Both the position numbers and the translations under genes were made by a program. A stretch of DNA of 64,000 nt, taken from NCBI GenBank assembly GCA_016715115.1, contig JADKBM010000016.1, forward strand, positions 124,001-188,000. Direction: 5' to 3'. The notes under the pieces are model-generated. The model ran no database searches. It was given only the letters and a program-made list of their open reading frames with translations, and was not told the DNA's origin. Positions 31,652 through 40,752 of the stretch are shown here, piece by piece; within the stretch, counting starts at the first letter, position 1; each line of letters opens with the position of its first letter. Source of the DNA: Acidobacteriota bacterium (GTDB lineage Bacteria > Acidobacteriota > Blastocatellia > Pyrinomonadales > Pyrinomonadaceae).

Positions 31652-32623
31652 TTATGCCTCGTCCGCTTTTGGCCTCTTTGGAAAAAGAAGCGAAACAGCG
31701 ATCGATGCGGCTATCACCGAGAGTATGAATCCCAGCGAATAAGAAATGGGAAACTTCCCGCCAAACGCGTCGTTTAACCAAACCATCTTGAGTCCAACGA
31801 AGATCAGCACGACCGACAGCCCGTATTTCAGCAAGTAGAATTTATCCACCGCCCCTGCAAGCATGAAATACATTGCCCTGAGGCCGAGGATCGCGAATAT
31901 GTTCGAGGTGAAAACGATGAAAGGCTCGTTTGTGAGCGCGAAGATCGCCGGAACGCTGTCGACGGCGAAAATGACGTCGGTAAGCTCCAAAAAGAGAAGC
32001 GCGATAAAGAGCGGCGTCGCAAAAAGCTTGCCCTCTTCGCGGATAAAGAATTTCGGTCCGTGGAGTTGGGGCGTGACCGGAATAAACTTCTTGAAGAGCC
32101 TGATCAGGAGATTTTTCTCCGGCTCGATTTCTTTTTCGGAAACGAGCATCATCTTGATCCCGGTGATGATCAGGAACGCGCCGAAAATATAGATCACCCA
32201 CTGAAACTGCATCAGCCAGGAGCCCGCGGCGATAAAGATCGCGCGGAACAGGAGCGCGCCGATGATGCCATAGAACAGCACTCGGTGCTGGTATTTCGCC
32301 GGAATGGCAAAATAGGCGAAAACCATCACGAAGACAAAGATGTTGTCCACCGAGAGCGACTTTTCAACGACATAGCCCGTCAAGAATTCGAGCGAAAGCC
32401 GACTCCCAATCTCGTCGCCAAATTTTGCCGCCGAATAATAGTAGAAAAGAAGATTGAAGATCAGAGCCAGAGAAACCCAGACGATGCTCCAGATCGTGGC
32501 CTCCTTAAAGGAAACCTCGTGGGCTTTTCTCTGGAAAACGCCCAGATCGAGCGCGAGCATCGCCAAAACGAATGCCGTGAAACCAAGGTAGAGCCACCAA
32601 TATTCCGCTAATGGAAAATACAT
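31652..32623 (-). CDS. TerC/Alx-family integral membrane protein
   Basis: 323 residues with about nine helices. The family motifs are clear: VVEKSLSVDNIFVFVMVFAYF and the second half FLELTDVIFAVDSVPAIFALT, each with conserved aspartates. TerC/Alx proteins export Mn(II) or act in metal homeostasis and tellurite resistance. A yybP-ykoY manganese riboswitch is often upstream of such genes; none was recognised in the 200 bases 5-prime of this start. Confidence 0.88.
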   Translation of the reverse strand: MYFPLAEYWWLYLGFTAFVLAMLALDLGVFQRKAHEVSFKEATIWSIVWVSLALIFNLLFYYYSAAKFGDEIGSRLSLEFLTGYVVEKSLSVDNIFVFVMVFAYFAIPAKYQHRVLFYGIIGALLFRAIFIAAGSWLMQFQWVIYIFGAFLIITGIKMMLVSEKEIEPEKNLLIRLFKKFIPVTPQLHGPKFFIREEGKLFATPLFIALLFLELTDVIFAVDSVPAIFALTNEPFIVFTSNIFAILGLRAMYFMLAGAVDKFYLLKYGLSVVLIFVGLKMVWLNDAFGGKFPISYSLGFILSVIAASIAVSLLFPKRPKADEA

Positions 32624-33423
32624 TTTTTACCCCTTTGATATCTTTTCCTCTTCGATCGAGGATTTTCTTAACGGCCCGCTTCAGCCCTTTTCTTCGGTCT
32701 TTTAGGATTGCTGTAGTTAACGCCGTTGCCTTTGTACCCACTTCCGAGGAGATCCTTAAGAAACAGCTCCGCGAATCTTCCGGGAAATATCCATCCGCCG
32801 CCTTCGAACAACCGCTGGAAAACCGCGATTGAACGATTTCGTCAACAAACCGGCTCCCGGGCAACAGAAAAAGACCTTCTGCAGCAGATTGTTACAAATG
32901 CCACAAAAGGTCTCGGAAATTTACCTGGCGCGCCGAATCACCCTGGCGTGGATGATTGTATTGACGGTTGCGCCAAACCTGGAAAGGCTTCCTACTCCCC
33001 CTTCAAACGAATTGTCAGGACTAGACTAAGTAATCTTTACAAAAAAGTCAAGTATGAAGATAAACTGAAGCGGTTTCGCAAAATGTTCCCGCGCGATCCA
33101 ACGACGATGGCGTCTTTGGATCCGCTGCGATGAGGCAGTTCGGAGCCTTTTTAGTGGGTTTTGCCGGACTAGAACCGCCCGGCAAGACACGCTTCGATTC
33201 GGCAACGGGTTCAACTTCCTTGCGCTCCCTGTAAACAGCTTTTCGACGACAAAGACTTTCGGCTTCAATTGCAGAATAGAATTCCCTGCGATCGAAGAAT
33301 ATAATTTCAAGGAGAGTCTGAAATAACTGCGAGAGCGCGACATCCGGCCGCTTTGAAGGTTTTTTTTGATTTTCACGTCGACGACATCGGGCGCGAGAGA
33401 TCGGATTCAGCCGGGAGAGATTT
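32624..33423. other. Gap of about 800 bp without a convincing gene
   Basis: Both strands have short open stretches, but none has a recognisable domain and good signals together. A possible 47-codon minus-strand frame at 32668-32811 (TTG start; begins with LFEGGGWIFPGRFAELFLKD and ends with a basic tail) just upstream of terC is the best candidate. A plus-strand frame at 32726-33133 (contains NHPGVDDCIDGCAKPGKASY) is another possibility. Both could be remnants. Confidence 0.4.
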
Positions 33424-34830
33424 ATGAAAATACAGAAATTGAATGCTTTGCTGGTACCGCTGCTCTTCGCCGCTTTGGCAATCCAGGGCTTCGGCCAAAC
33501 CGTCAATAAGTCACCCGTAGAAACCGCGAATTCGGTTGGCAACGGGTATGCTTTAACAGTCGAACCGATCGCCGTTGCAGGTTTCAACGGACTTCAATCA
33601 TTTGCAGTTGCCCAATATGCGGGCAAATGGTTGTTGATCGGCGGGAGAACCGACGGACTCCACCGACGACGGCCGTTCGAGTCGTTCGCGGTCAGCGGAA
33701 ACAACACGTGCATCCTGGTCATCGATCCCGAAACCAAACGAAGTTGGAGTTCCGCCGTCAATGATTTGCCTGCCGCTTTGAAAGAGCAGCTGCAATCCAC
33801 GAATATGCAGTTTATCCAACGCGGAAAAACTCTCTATCTGATCGGCGGTTATGGATACAGCAACACGGCCGGCGATCACATCACGCATAATAAATTGACG
33901 GCCGTAAAGGTCGATTGTCTGATTTCGGCGGCTCAAAAAGGCAATGCGGATCCGTCGTGTTTCCGGCAGATCTCAGATCCGGTCTTTGCATTGACCGGCG
34001 GGCAGATCGGGAGAATCGGCGAGACTTACTATCTGGTCGGCGGCCAGAAATTCGTCGGGCGCTACAATCCGATGGGTCCCGACCACGGACCGGGTTTTTC
34101 CCAACAATACAGCAATCAGATCAGAAAATTTCGGATCAACGACGACGGAATTGAACTGAAAATTGAGAACTTCGTTGCGATCACGGATGAAGCGAATCTG
34201 CATCGCCGCGATTTCAATATGCTGCCGCAGATATTTCCAAACAATGTTCAAGGTTTCACCGTTTTTTCGGGCGTGTTTCAAGTTGGAGCGGATATTCCTT
34301 TCATCAATACGGTTGATGTGTTTGCCGACAAACACATCGTCAACAATGCATTTGCGCAATACCTCAGTCATTACCACTCGGCAAAGGTCGCGTTTTACGA
34401 TGCGGCGAATCAGCGAATGGAGAACATTTTCTTCGGCGGAATAAGTCAATATGAAGAAAACGCGGGCGCGTTGACGAGAAATGACGACGTGCCTTTCACG
34501 AAAGTGATCAGCAAGGTCGTGCGTGAAAAGGACGGAAAAATGACCGAGACAAAGATCAGCGAGTTGCCGGGCTTTTTGGGCGCGGGGGCGGAATTCGTCC
34601 TCAATCCGCAACTGCCGATGTATGAAAACGAGATCGTAAAAACCAATGAAATCAACGCTGATCGAATCTTGCTGGGCCATATCGTTGGCGGAATCAACAG
34701 TTCGAAAAAAAGCATTTTCTTCAGCAATTCCGGCCTTGAAAGCGTTGCGAGCAAGACGGTTTTTGAGGTTTGGCTGACAAGACCTCCGAAACAGCCCGCC
34801 AAGAATTCAAGATCAGAATCAAATGAATAG
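33424..34830 (+). CDS. Secreted kelch-like beta-propeller protein
   Basis: 468 residues. The signal peptide is LVPLLFAALAIQGFGQ. The mature part has several kelch-like strands with glycine pairs (KWLLIGGRTDGL, KTLYLIGGYGYSNTAGD, GETYYLVGGQKFVGRYNP, MENIFFGGISQYEENAG, ILLGHIVGGINSS), consistent with a propeller. Function unknown. A cupin gene follows after 30 bp and probably belongs to the same transcript. Confidence 0.7.
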   Translation: MKIQKLNALLVPLLFAALAIQGFGQTVNKSPVETANSVGNGYALTVEPIAVAGFNGLQSFAVAQYAGKWLLIGGRTDGLHRRRPFESFAVSGNNTCILVIDPETKRSWSSAVNDLPAALKEQLQSTNMQFIQRGKTLYLIGGYGYSNTAGDHITHNKLTAVKVDCLISAAQKGNADPSCFRQISDPVFALTGGQIGRIGETYYLVGGQKFVGRYNPMGPDHGPGFSQQYSNQIRKFRINDDGIELKIENFVAITDEANLHRRDFNMLPQIFPNNVQGFTVFSGVFQVGADIPFINTVDVFADKHIVNNAFAQYLSHYHSAKVAFYDAANQRMENIFFGGISQYEENAGALTRNDDVPFTKVISKVVREKDGKMTETKISELPGFLGAGAEFVLNPQLPMYENEIVKTNEINADRILLGHIVGGINSSKKSIFFSNSGLESVASKTVFEVWLTRPPKQPAKNSRSESNE

Positions 34831-34860
34831 GAACCGAGGAGATTCCTTGGAGGTGAAACG

Positions 34861-35262
34861 ATGAAAACGACTTTGATAACTGCGGCAGCGCTGGGAATCC
34901 TGTTGGCGATCTCGATCGTCATCGTGTCTGTCGACAGTAAGGAAATGAAGATGCAAAAATTGAATTTACAAACAAAGATCGGCGACGGAAACGACAAAGA
35001 GATCACACCCCTTTTTGACGGGGAGCGTCGAAAGATCATCCAGATCACGCTTCGAAACAGAGCCGTTTTGGAATCGCACAAAGCCGCGGAGCCGATCACC
35101 ATTCAGTGCGTTGCGGGTAAAGGATTGTTGATCGTCGGTGAGGACAAGGAAGAAGTTGAACTGAAAGAAGGCGTGTTGGTTACGATTGAACCGAACGTCG
35201 TCCACGAAGTACGATCGTCGCCAAAAGTCTCGGTCCTATTGACGAAATTCAAGGAGAAGTGA
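34861..35262 (+). CDS. Membrane-anchored small cupin protein
   Basis: 133 residues. An N-terminal hydrophobic helix (LITAAALGILLAISIVIVSV) is followed by a cupin-like barrel with IIQITLRNRAVLESHKAAEPITIQCVAGKGLLIVG (quoted in parts: LRNRAVLESHKAAEP and CVAGKGLLIVG), VTIEPNVVHEVRSSPKVSVLL. The histidines in LESHKA and VVHEV sit at cupin metal-ligand positions. Substrate unknown; perhaps a sensor or stress protein co-expressed with the kelch-like protein. Confidence 0.68.
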   Translation: MKTTLITAAALGILLAISIVIVSVDSKEMKMQKLNLQTKIGDGNDKEITPLFDGERRKIIQITLRNRAVLESHKAAEPITIQCVAGKGLLIVGEDKEEVELKEGVLVTIEPNVVHEVRSSPKVSVLLTKFKEK

Positions 35263-35276
35263 TCCCGCGTTTGTTG

Positions 35277-35891
35277 TCAGCTCACCGCACGCAGTTCGGC
35301 CCTCGCTGAAGAAACGACTCGGATCGCAGAGCGCATCAGGAGCCATACGAGACCGAGTGCGACGAAGATATCGGGCCAACCCGAACCCGTTAGCCAGACC
35401 GCTCCGGCGGCCGCAAACACGGACAGGTTCGATGCGATGTCGTTTCGTGAACATTCCCATACCGAACTCATATTCACGTCTTCGCGGCGATGTCGCCAGA
35501 GCAGGTAAAGACAAACCGAGTTTGCGGCGAGACCAAGAAGGCTGAACGCGCCCATCACCTCGAAATGCGGGAGACTCGGCACGAAAAGCTTGTAGGCGAT
35601 TTGCGAAGCAACGGCGAACGCTGCGACAAAGATCAGCGCGCCCTTGAACAGCGCGACCTTGGCCTTTACGGCGGCTCCCCTCGAAACGGCGTACAGGCTG
35701 AGGCCGTATGTCAGCGCGTCTCCGAGATTGTCGAGGCTGTCGGCCAGCAGCGCCGTCGATTTGCCGTAAAGCGCGGCCGCGACGATCACCAGAAACATAA
35801 CCGCATTGATGCCAAGCACGATCTGCAGCGTTCCTCGCTGCCTTTCGCGGAGGGCATCGAGGTGACAATCATTATCGCAACAACCACTCAT
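35277..35891 (-). CDS. Cation diffusion facilitator family transporter, short form
   Basis: 204 residues with six predicted helices. CDF metal-site motifs are visible in helix II (STALLADSLDNLGDALTYG, Asp/Asn/Asp) and helix V (ECSRNDIASNLSVFAAAG). It lacks the usual C-terminal cytoplasmic domain. The N-terminus MSGCCDNDCHLDAL is rich in Cys and His, which could bind metal. A role in Zn or Co export by proton antiport is expected. Confidence 0.8.
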   Translation of the reverse strand: MSGCCDNDCHLDALRERQRGTLQIVLGINAVMFLVIVAAALYGKSTALLADSLDNLGDALTYGLSLYAVSRGAAVKAKVALFKGALIFVAAFAVASQIAYKLFVPSLPHFEVMGAFSLLGLAANSVCLYLLWRHRREDVNMSSVWECSRNDIASNLSVFAAAGAVWLTGSGWPDIFVALGLVWLLMRSAIRVVSSARAELRAVS

Positions 35892-35927
35892 TCCGAAAGC
35901 CTCACCTGGGCAACCAGCCTACTTACT

Positions 35928-36071
35928 CAAATTACGCAATAGGAAATATTCTCCCGCGAAACACGCCAAATGTGGGAATGCACGAATAATGATCCGGGTT
36001 GAAGTCTCAGGTTGCGCGAACTGACAATTACCGCGGTTTTCCGGGCCACTTCTTGATCGTAGAATCGACTT
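35928..36071. repeat. Boundary repeat, copy 1
   Basis: The string tcaaattacgcaatag and aatattctcccgcgaaac (35928-35965) recur in the same orientation at 39199-39237, while gttttccgggccacttcttg (about 36036-36055) recurs inverted at about 39275-39291. No ORF with a recognisable domain is present. It looks like the remains of a mobile element or a recombination scar at the left edge of the cassette-rich region. Confidence 0.6.
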
Positions 36072-36252
36072 CGCATTGAGAGAAATAAAAGTTTTCTAAT
36101 CATTTTGCACCTGGAAAACCCGGCAGCGATCCACCTTGAACTAGGCCTTTCGTGTCCGGAAAAACGGGGCACCTAAACCCACAGCGCGGCAGAGCCGCCC
36201 ATCCAAAGCACAAAGACGTAAGGAAAACTGGAGTCTTCGTTGAACATTTGAT

Positions 36253-36624
36253 TTGATTTCATCAGAAAAGTGGTTCGATTACAAACGAGGCTGTCTAACA
36301 GCCCAAGCTCAGCGACGGCGGCCACGAGGCGCGCCGATTGCAGCCACACAGAAGGTTTCGTATGCATTGACGGAAGGCTTCATCCGGGTTTATGAAAGCT
36401 TGCCGGATAATGAAACACAGACAAAGGCTGCCCAAAATGGCGAAGAAATTTCTATAAGACGCGAGCGAACCATATTGATTGTTAACCCGCCAATGTTGCC
36501 GCTTTCGCCTGTCGGGCCGAAAAGAGGAATGTATCTTTTGCTTGGCATCGTTGGCGGCGCAGTTTTGGGTTTTTTGTTTGGCGGACCTTACGAATGGCGA
36601 CGTTGGAAAGAGACAACGACCTAA
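36253..36624 (+). pseudogene. Fragment resembling the C-terminus of a Wzz-type chain-length regulator
   Basis: The frame ends with LIVNPPMLPLSPVGPKRGMYLLLGIVGGAVLGFLFGG (quoted in parts: NPPMLPLSPVGPKRGMYL and LGIVGGAVLGFLFGG), a proline-rich stretch followed by a helix, as in the C-terminus of polysaccharide co-polymerases. The N-terminal part is replaced by unrelated sequence containing GTCTAAC followed by a GC-rich palindrome, so the gene appears to have been cut by an attC-like recombination event. Confidence 0.45.
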
Positions 36625-36661
36625 TTTTCTGGGTAAAATTGTGTATGTGCCAAGAGCCATC

Positions 36662-36768
36662 GAATGACTCAAAGGACGTGAGGGTGAAACAGCGATTTTC
36701 TGATTACCGCCGTCCGTTAAACTTCGGCTTGCGTGGTGGCGGTTTCGCCCCACGTCAACGCCGCCTTA
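36662..36768 (+). other. Degenerate attC site, class A
   Basis: Arms ggacgtgagggtgaaacagcg and tggcggtttcgccccacgtc match the class A attC palindrome, but the end boxes have decayed (ctcaaag at the left, gccttaag at the right). Confidence 0.6.
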
Positions 36769-36793
36769 AGGCGCTTTCGGGTGAAAATAAAAT

Positions 36794-37378
36794 ATGCTGT
36801 TGAAAAAACAATCAAGTCTGATCCTCGTTCTGCTTCTGCTGTGCATTTCTGCTTCGGCGCAGAAAAAAGACGAAACAAATCAGGATTCAAACACCGGAAT
36901 TATTTACGGAAAAAATCACGCTTACGCTTTGACCGCGCCAAAGGGTTGGGTGCTTGATAACAAAAACGGCGTCAAACAAGGGCTTCACGCCGTTTTTTAT
37001 CCGCGAGGTTCTTCGTGGAGCGACGGCGTTGCCGTGATGTATGCGAATGTCTCGCAGAAAGAAAGCGCAACGCAAACAGTTCAAGACATCATTGACAGCG
37101 ACATTCAGAAATTCAAAGAGAATGTGCCTGATTTGAAAGTTGAAAACGCAGAGGCGATCGAGCTTGAGAAGGACAAAACGGCAACCGTCAAGTATTTTAC
37201 CAGCGATGCGAATGGCCAGAATTTCGAGGCAATCGCTTACATAAACGAAGAAAAACTGGTTGTTCTAATCGTTCTAACATCGCGCACGAAAAAAGATTTT
37301 GAGAAGTCGTTGCCGGCGTTTCGGGAGTTGGTCGGTTCATATTTGTTCTTGACCGATAAAGTTGTTATCGAAAAATAG
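36794..37378 (+). CDS. Secreted protein of unknown function
   Basis: 194 residues. The signal peptide is LILVLLLLCISASAQ. The mature part begins IIYGKNHAYALTAPKGWVLDNKNGVKQGL and resembles small exported proteins with a PsbP- or DUF1795-like pattern (APKGWVLDN ... VAVMYANVS ... VVLIVLTSRTKKDFEKSLPAFRELVGSY, the last quoted only in part in such families). It follows the degenerate class A attC and is probably cassette cargo. Function unknown. Confidence 0.65.
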   Translation: MLLKKQSSLILVLLLLCISASAQKKDETNQDSNTGIIYGKNHAYALTAPKGWVLDNKNGVKQGLHAVFYPRGSSWSDGVAVMYANVSQKESATQTVQDIIDSDIQKFKENVPDLKVENAEAIELEKDKTATVKYFTSDANGQNFEAIAYINEEKLVVLIVLTSRTKKDFEKSLPAFRELVGSYLFLTDKVVIEK

Positions 37379-37445
37379 CTTGTGAAGGAACGCCGCATCG
37401 TCAACCCCACTGTTCGGCATTTTCTCTTGTTTACTTGACGTTGGA

Positions 37446-37928
37446 ATGATGAAGAACATTTTCTCAATCGCTCCGATTTTCTTCGCATTGCTTTTCGCTA
37501 CGCCAACGGACGCAAATGCCTGTTGGTGTCGGAAAGACCCCGCGGAGACAAACACGCCCAAGAAGTTCAGGAAAGCCGTCGCGCGTTCGTTTCGCGACTC
37601 GACCCTTGTGTTTTCCGGCACCGTAACGGAGCGCAACGGCGAACATTTGAAATTTGAGGTCAAACGGATCTGGAAAGGCAAAAACCAAACGGAAGTATTC
37701 TTTACATCTGGCAATTATTTGGATTCGAGCAAACTCGGTAACAATCAGGACTATTTCGTTGACGACTGCGCTTACAGTTTCAGAGTTGGCGAAACTTACT
37801 TGGTTTACGCTGAAACCGAGAACGGCGAGTATTATGTTTCAAAGTGCGGGCGAACCCAGATTCTGACGGACACAACCCAAGATGTTGAGGTATTGAACTC
37901 TTTGACCAAAAAGGACGTTCCGAAGTAG
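37446..37928 (+). CDS. Secreted cysteine-containing protein with NTR/TIMP-like pattern
   Basis: 160 residues. The signal peptide (SIAPIFFALLFATPTDANA) is followed at once by CWCRK. The body reads STLVFSGTVTERNGEHLKFEVKRIWKGK, VFFTSG, DDCAYSFRVGETYLVYAE and YYVSKCGRTQIL (in parts). The N-terminal cysteine after signal cleavage, paired with a later cysteine, recalls the netrin/TIMP fold of small bacterial exported proteins. Function unknown. A weak GTTGGAA box lies just upstream of the start. Confidence 0.6.
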   Translation: MMKNIFSIAPIFFALLFATPTDANACWCRKDPAETNTPKKFRKAVARSFRDSTLVFSGTVTERNGEHLKFEVKRIWKGKNQTEVFFTSGNYLDSSKLGNNQDYFVDDCAYSFRVGETYLVYAETENGEYYVSKCGRTQILTDTTQDVEVLNSLTKKDVPK

Positions 37929-38072
37929 GCCAACGTATCGATTACCGATTGCTTCGGTGCCGCCGGAAGGATCTCGGGATAGTCCGATTTCCCCACTGCC
38001 GCAAAGGATCACGCAGCAAGAAGTATTCTCCCGGCTATTCGCGACGATCCGCGAAAATTCGCGGGAGAATTG

Positions 38073-38666
38073 CTATTGCTTGCTCTCGGTTGAATCCGAT
38101 TGTGATGCGGCGCCTTTCGGACGACTCACCCGCGGATAGGACAACGTAAATCCCGTCGCATAGTATTGAGTCAAATGAATCGGCGCTCGGCCGATCGGAA
38201 CCGAATTACGTTTGACCAAATATGTGCTAAGGTAGCAATCGCGAAGCGACTGTTGTTCGGTATCAGCTCCGAGCCAGAGCAAATCAAGAACCGGACTGAA
38301 CGGGCCGAACATCCACATCGTCATCCGCATTGTCATAGTGAGCAGCGAGGGTTTCCCACCTTTGGCGTTGACCAGCCGAATGCCTAGCAGTTTGAAACCA
38401 ATCGACCCAAAATCAGACCGTTTTACCGGTGCGAGGTAGACCCAAATGGCGGTGAGATACAAGAGCCAGAAGCAGCCGCTTGGATCACCATCAATGGCAC
38501 CCGAGATTATCAAAATTGCGAATGGGATCCAAAGCACGGTCCCGACGATCAGAAGGACGAGCAAGTCTATCGCCGTAACAAGCAATCGGGGCAAGAACCC
38601 GGCGTATTGCTTCTTCTCGTAGTAATCTGCGTCGCCCAATGAATTGTCTGCCAGTCGAATGCTCAT
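38073..38666 (-). CDS. RDD-family membrane protein
   Basis: About 197 residues from ATG 38666. RDD features: YAGFLPRLLVTAIDLLVLLIVGTVLWIPFAI (in parts: FLPRLLVTAIDLLVLL), a second helix pair with CFWLLYLTAIWVYLA, and GSIGFKLLGIRLVNAKGGKPSLL. The R-D pair falls in the first helix (LPRLLVTAIDLL). It is minus-oriented, directly 3-prime of an attC on the same strand, so it is likely cassette cargo. The C-terminal tail (SDSTESKQ) runs into a palindrome at 38.02-38.09 kb. Confidence 0.72.
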   Translation of the reverse strand: MSIRLADNSLGDADYYEKKQYAGFLPRLLVTAIDLLVLLIVGTVLWIPFAILIISGAIDGDPSGCFWLLYLTAIWVYLAPVKRSDFGSIGFKLLGIRLVNAKGGKPSLLTMTMRMTMWMFGPFSPVLDLLWLGADTEQQSLRDCYLSTYLVKRNSVPIGRAPIHLTQYYATGFTLSYPRVSRPKGAASQSDSTESKQ

Positions 38667-38672
38667 TGTCGC

Positions 38673-38731
38673 ACTACGCTCCAGCATCAGCCGCGGCGCG
38701 CGGCGCCTTCCGCCGAATGCTTTTGTTAGTC
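38673..38731 (-). other. attC site (minus orientation), decayed R-prime box
   Basis: On the minus strand it starts GACTAAC, which contains the stop codon of the KOW gene. It continues through a GC-rich palindrome (ggaaggcgccgcgcgccg) and ends GCGTAGT, one base short of a GTTRRRY-like box. Confidence 0.6.
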
Positions 38732-38926
38732 CGCTCCCGACAAAATTACCACATTCTTCGCGAGAGTCTTGAACCGTTCACCGTTTTGCTGGACAACGGT
38801 GATGGTGATGTGACCTGTCTTGCTGGTGTTGATGTCTCTGACGATGCCGGCCTTTCCGGTATGTGTGCCGCCGACCACCTTGCAGCGGGCGCCGTCGCTT
38901 ATTTCTTGTGGTTCTTTTGATTCCAT
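38726..38926 (-). CDS. Small KOW-motif protein
   Basis: 66 residues. The KOW pattern is GARCKVVGGTHTGKAGIVRD with the invariant glycine, followed by HITITVVQQNGERFKTLAKNVVIL. KOW modules bind RNA or ribosomal proteins (as in NusG and L24). Its TAA stop lies inside the first box of an attC, so this is the 3-prime end of an integron cassette. Confidence 0.65.
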   Translation of the reverse strand: MESKEPQEISDGARCKVVGGTHTGKAGIVRDINTSKTGHITITVVQQNGERFKTLAKNVVILSGAD

Positions 38927-39976
38927 CCTCGTCGCTCCATTGTATCCGTTTCCGGTCGGTTGGGCCTCAGTCCGTCTGACTGCTCATACCGGACCGTTCG
39001 GAAAACATCCTGATTCCGCGCGTTATGCGCATTCCGGCCCGGCGCGACAAGAGCCTTCCTTCCGCAGTTCAATTCGGTGACATTATAACCCATATGTTTG
39101 TTGGCGAAATTGCAAATCGACCCTTGTGTGTCCCATTTACCTGATTGGGACATCATACTCGGCCAATCGAGACATTGTAAGGCTGATCGGGACATATTTA
39201 TCTCAAATTACGCAATAGCGAATATTCTCCCGCGAAACATCACGCCAAATACGCGAGTTCGATTCTGCTGTCAGGAAGTGGCCCGGAAAACCTCGGCACT
39301 TGTCAGCACGCTCAACCTGGGCGATAAACGACGTTGCCACAATAGCTTGCAAGTTTGACGCGGTCAGATTACGCTCGGCCGGGCCGGTCACATCGACAAG
39401 ACAGTTTCGCGGTTCTTAGCGTTTTTTCGCGGTCAAAATTTCCGGCTTGGAAGATCCGGGATTCCTCGGATTCGGTGAAAACGGAGACACTCTTGATGCA
39501 CAAGCATCACGTGATCGGCGACATCGAACTCACGGTTGCACTAATTTCAACATATCCAAATTCCGTGGTCCGGCTCGTCGTCTGTGTCCAAGCCGTACTT
39601 GGTACGATAGTCTCAGGAGTCCAGGGGAATTTCGTTTGTTGCGTCCCGAAACGTTTCGTTTGAAAGTTTGAAATCGCTGACATAATGGAGATAAAGCTCT
39701 CTTATCAATGGGTTGGCGGATTTTTGCCATCTTGCGCGCTAATTTGAATCGCCATCGAGATAAGATGTCCGAACCTGCAATTAGCCGCAATGTTGCCTTC
39801 CGACGATAGCCAAGCAGACGCAAGCCCGAAGGGACGCGGTTGCGGAAATTGTTTGCCAAGACTGTGTGATCGCGATATTATCAGACCGATTTGATCCGCG
39901 GCAAGACGGTTTTTGTCGCAAGACATCCGCACAGTACGCGGAAACGGAAGCTTGTCCGGAACGTTCCAGATACTAG
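38927..39976. other. Gap of about 1 kb with repeat remnants
   Basis: No convincing gene is seen. It holds the second boundary repeat (39199-39295), short gggacat words around 39140-39195 that look like a decayed element end, and several short open frames without domains. A GTTATGC box near 39022 might be the end of an old cassette. Confidence 0.45.
39199..39295. repeat. Boundary repeat, copy 2
   Basis: Shares tcaaattacgcaatag and attctcccgcgaaac with copy 1 near 35.93 kb in the same orientation, and aagtggcccggaaaacc with that copy in inverse orientation. The two copies bracket about 3.2 kb. Confidence 0.6.
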
Positions 39977-40021
39977 GTGGTTGGATGGCCGGATAAGCGG
40001 AGACCCGACGAAGGATGTGTG

Positions 40022-40588
40022 ATGCGCGCCGACAGAACCTCTGAGCCAGAACCCGCTGTTGCCGCCTCGAAGAGGACGGACGCGGTTCAGGTGGCCGGCG
40101 TCATTGGCGCCGCCTGGCTGCTGTCGATCGGCTTCGACTTTCTTCTTCATGCGGGACTCCTGGCGAGCCTCTATGTTGACGCCGGTCCGTTCCTGCTGCC
40201 GCCTGACGTCGCGTTGCGCCGCATTCCGCTGGGCTATCTCTCGTTTCTCTTCCTCACCATCGGTCTCTACTGGCTCTTTCAACGTCTGGGTATTCGAGGA
40301 ATCGCGTCAGGACTCCGGCACGGCGCATGTTTTGGTCTCGTCGTCTGGGGCGCCTTGGCAATCGGTCTGTATTCGATCAGCACCGCGAGGTTGCCGCTTC
40401 TCGCAGGCTGGTGGATCGGCCAGGCGATTGAACTCGGACTCGCGGGCGCCGTCCTCGGCACGGCTGCGGCCGGCGCGTCGCTCAAGCGGATTTGGATGGC
40501 AGTGGGGCTCATTGCCCTCGGGTGTTTCGTGGTAACCGTCGTCCTGCAGAACCTGGGGCTTGCCCCGGCGGTGAGACTGATGAAATGA
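40022..40588 (+). CDS. Membrane protein of unknown function
   Basis: 188 residues from ATG 40022 (an upstream GTG/ATG is possible). Four or five helices: VQVAGVIGAAWLLSIGFDFLL, YLSFLFLTIGLYWLF, GACFGLVVWGALAIGLYSI, IELGLAGAVLGTAAAG, MAVGLIALGCFVVTVVLQNLG. Higher GC than its neighbours and no known motif. A truncated class B attC follows at about 40607-40650, so it may be an older cassette. Confidence 0.6.
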   Translation: MRADRTSEPEPAVAASKRTDAVQVAGVIGAAWLLSIGFDFLLHAGLLASLYVDAGPFLLPPDVALRRIPLGYLSFLFLTIGLYWLFQRLGIRGIASGLRHGACFGLVVWGALAIGLYSISTARLPLLAGWWIGQAIELGLAGAVLGTAAAGASLKRIWMAVGLIALGCFVVTVVLQNLGLAPAVRLMK

Positions 40589-40752
40589 GTGGCAATCAGC
40601 CGAATATTTAAGAATTCGTGTCGCGCGGTGAACGGAGGCGAACCGAATCGATCTGCGCGCTCGCGCCGGTAGAACGACGAAGCGCACTAAGCAGAAAGCG
40701 ATTTTGAGCAAGATTATCGAGTGAACTTCATCCGACGTGTGCGAGGTGAATT

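Noticed and set aside
32624..32850. yybP-ykoY riboswitch upstream of terC
   Set aside because: The conserved junction sequences could not be identified by eye.
33048..33587. Minus-strand frame of 179 codons overlapping the kelch-like gene start
   Set aside because: It runs through the signal-peptide region of a well-supported gene and shows no domain; possibly a remnant at most.
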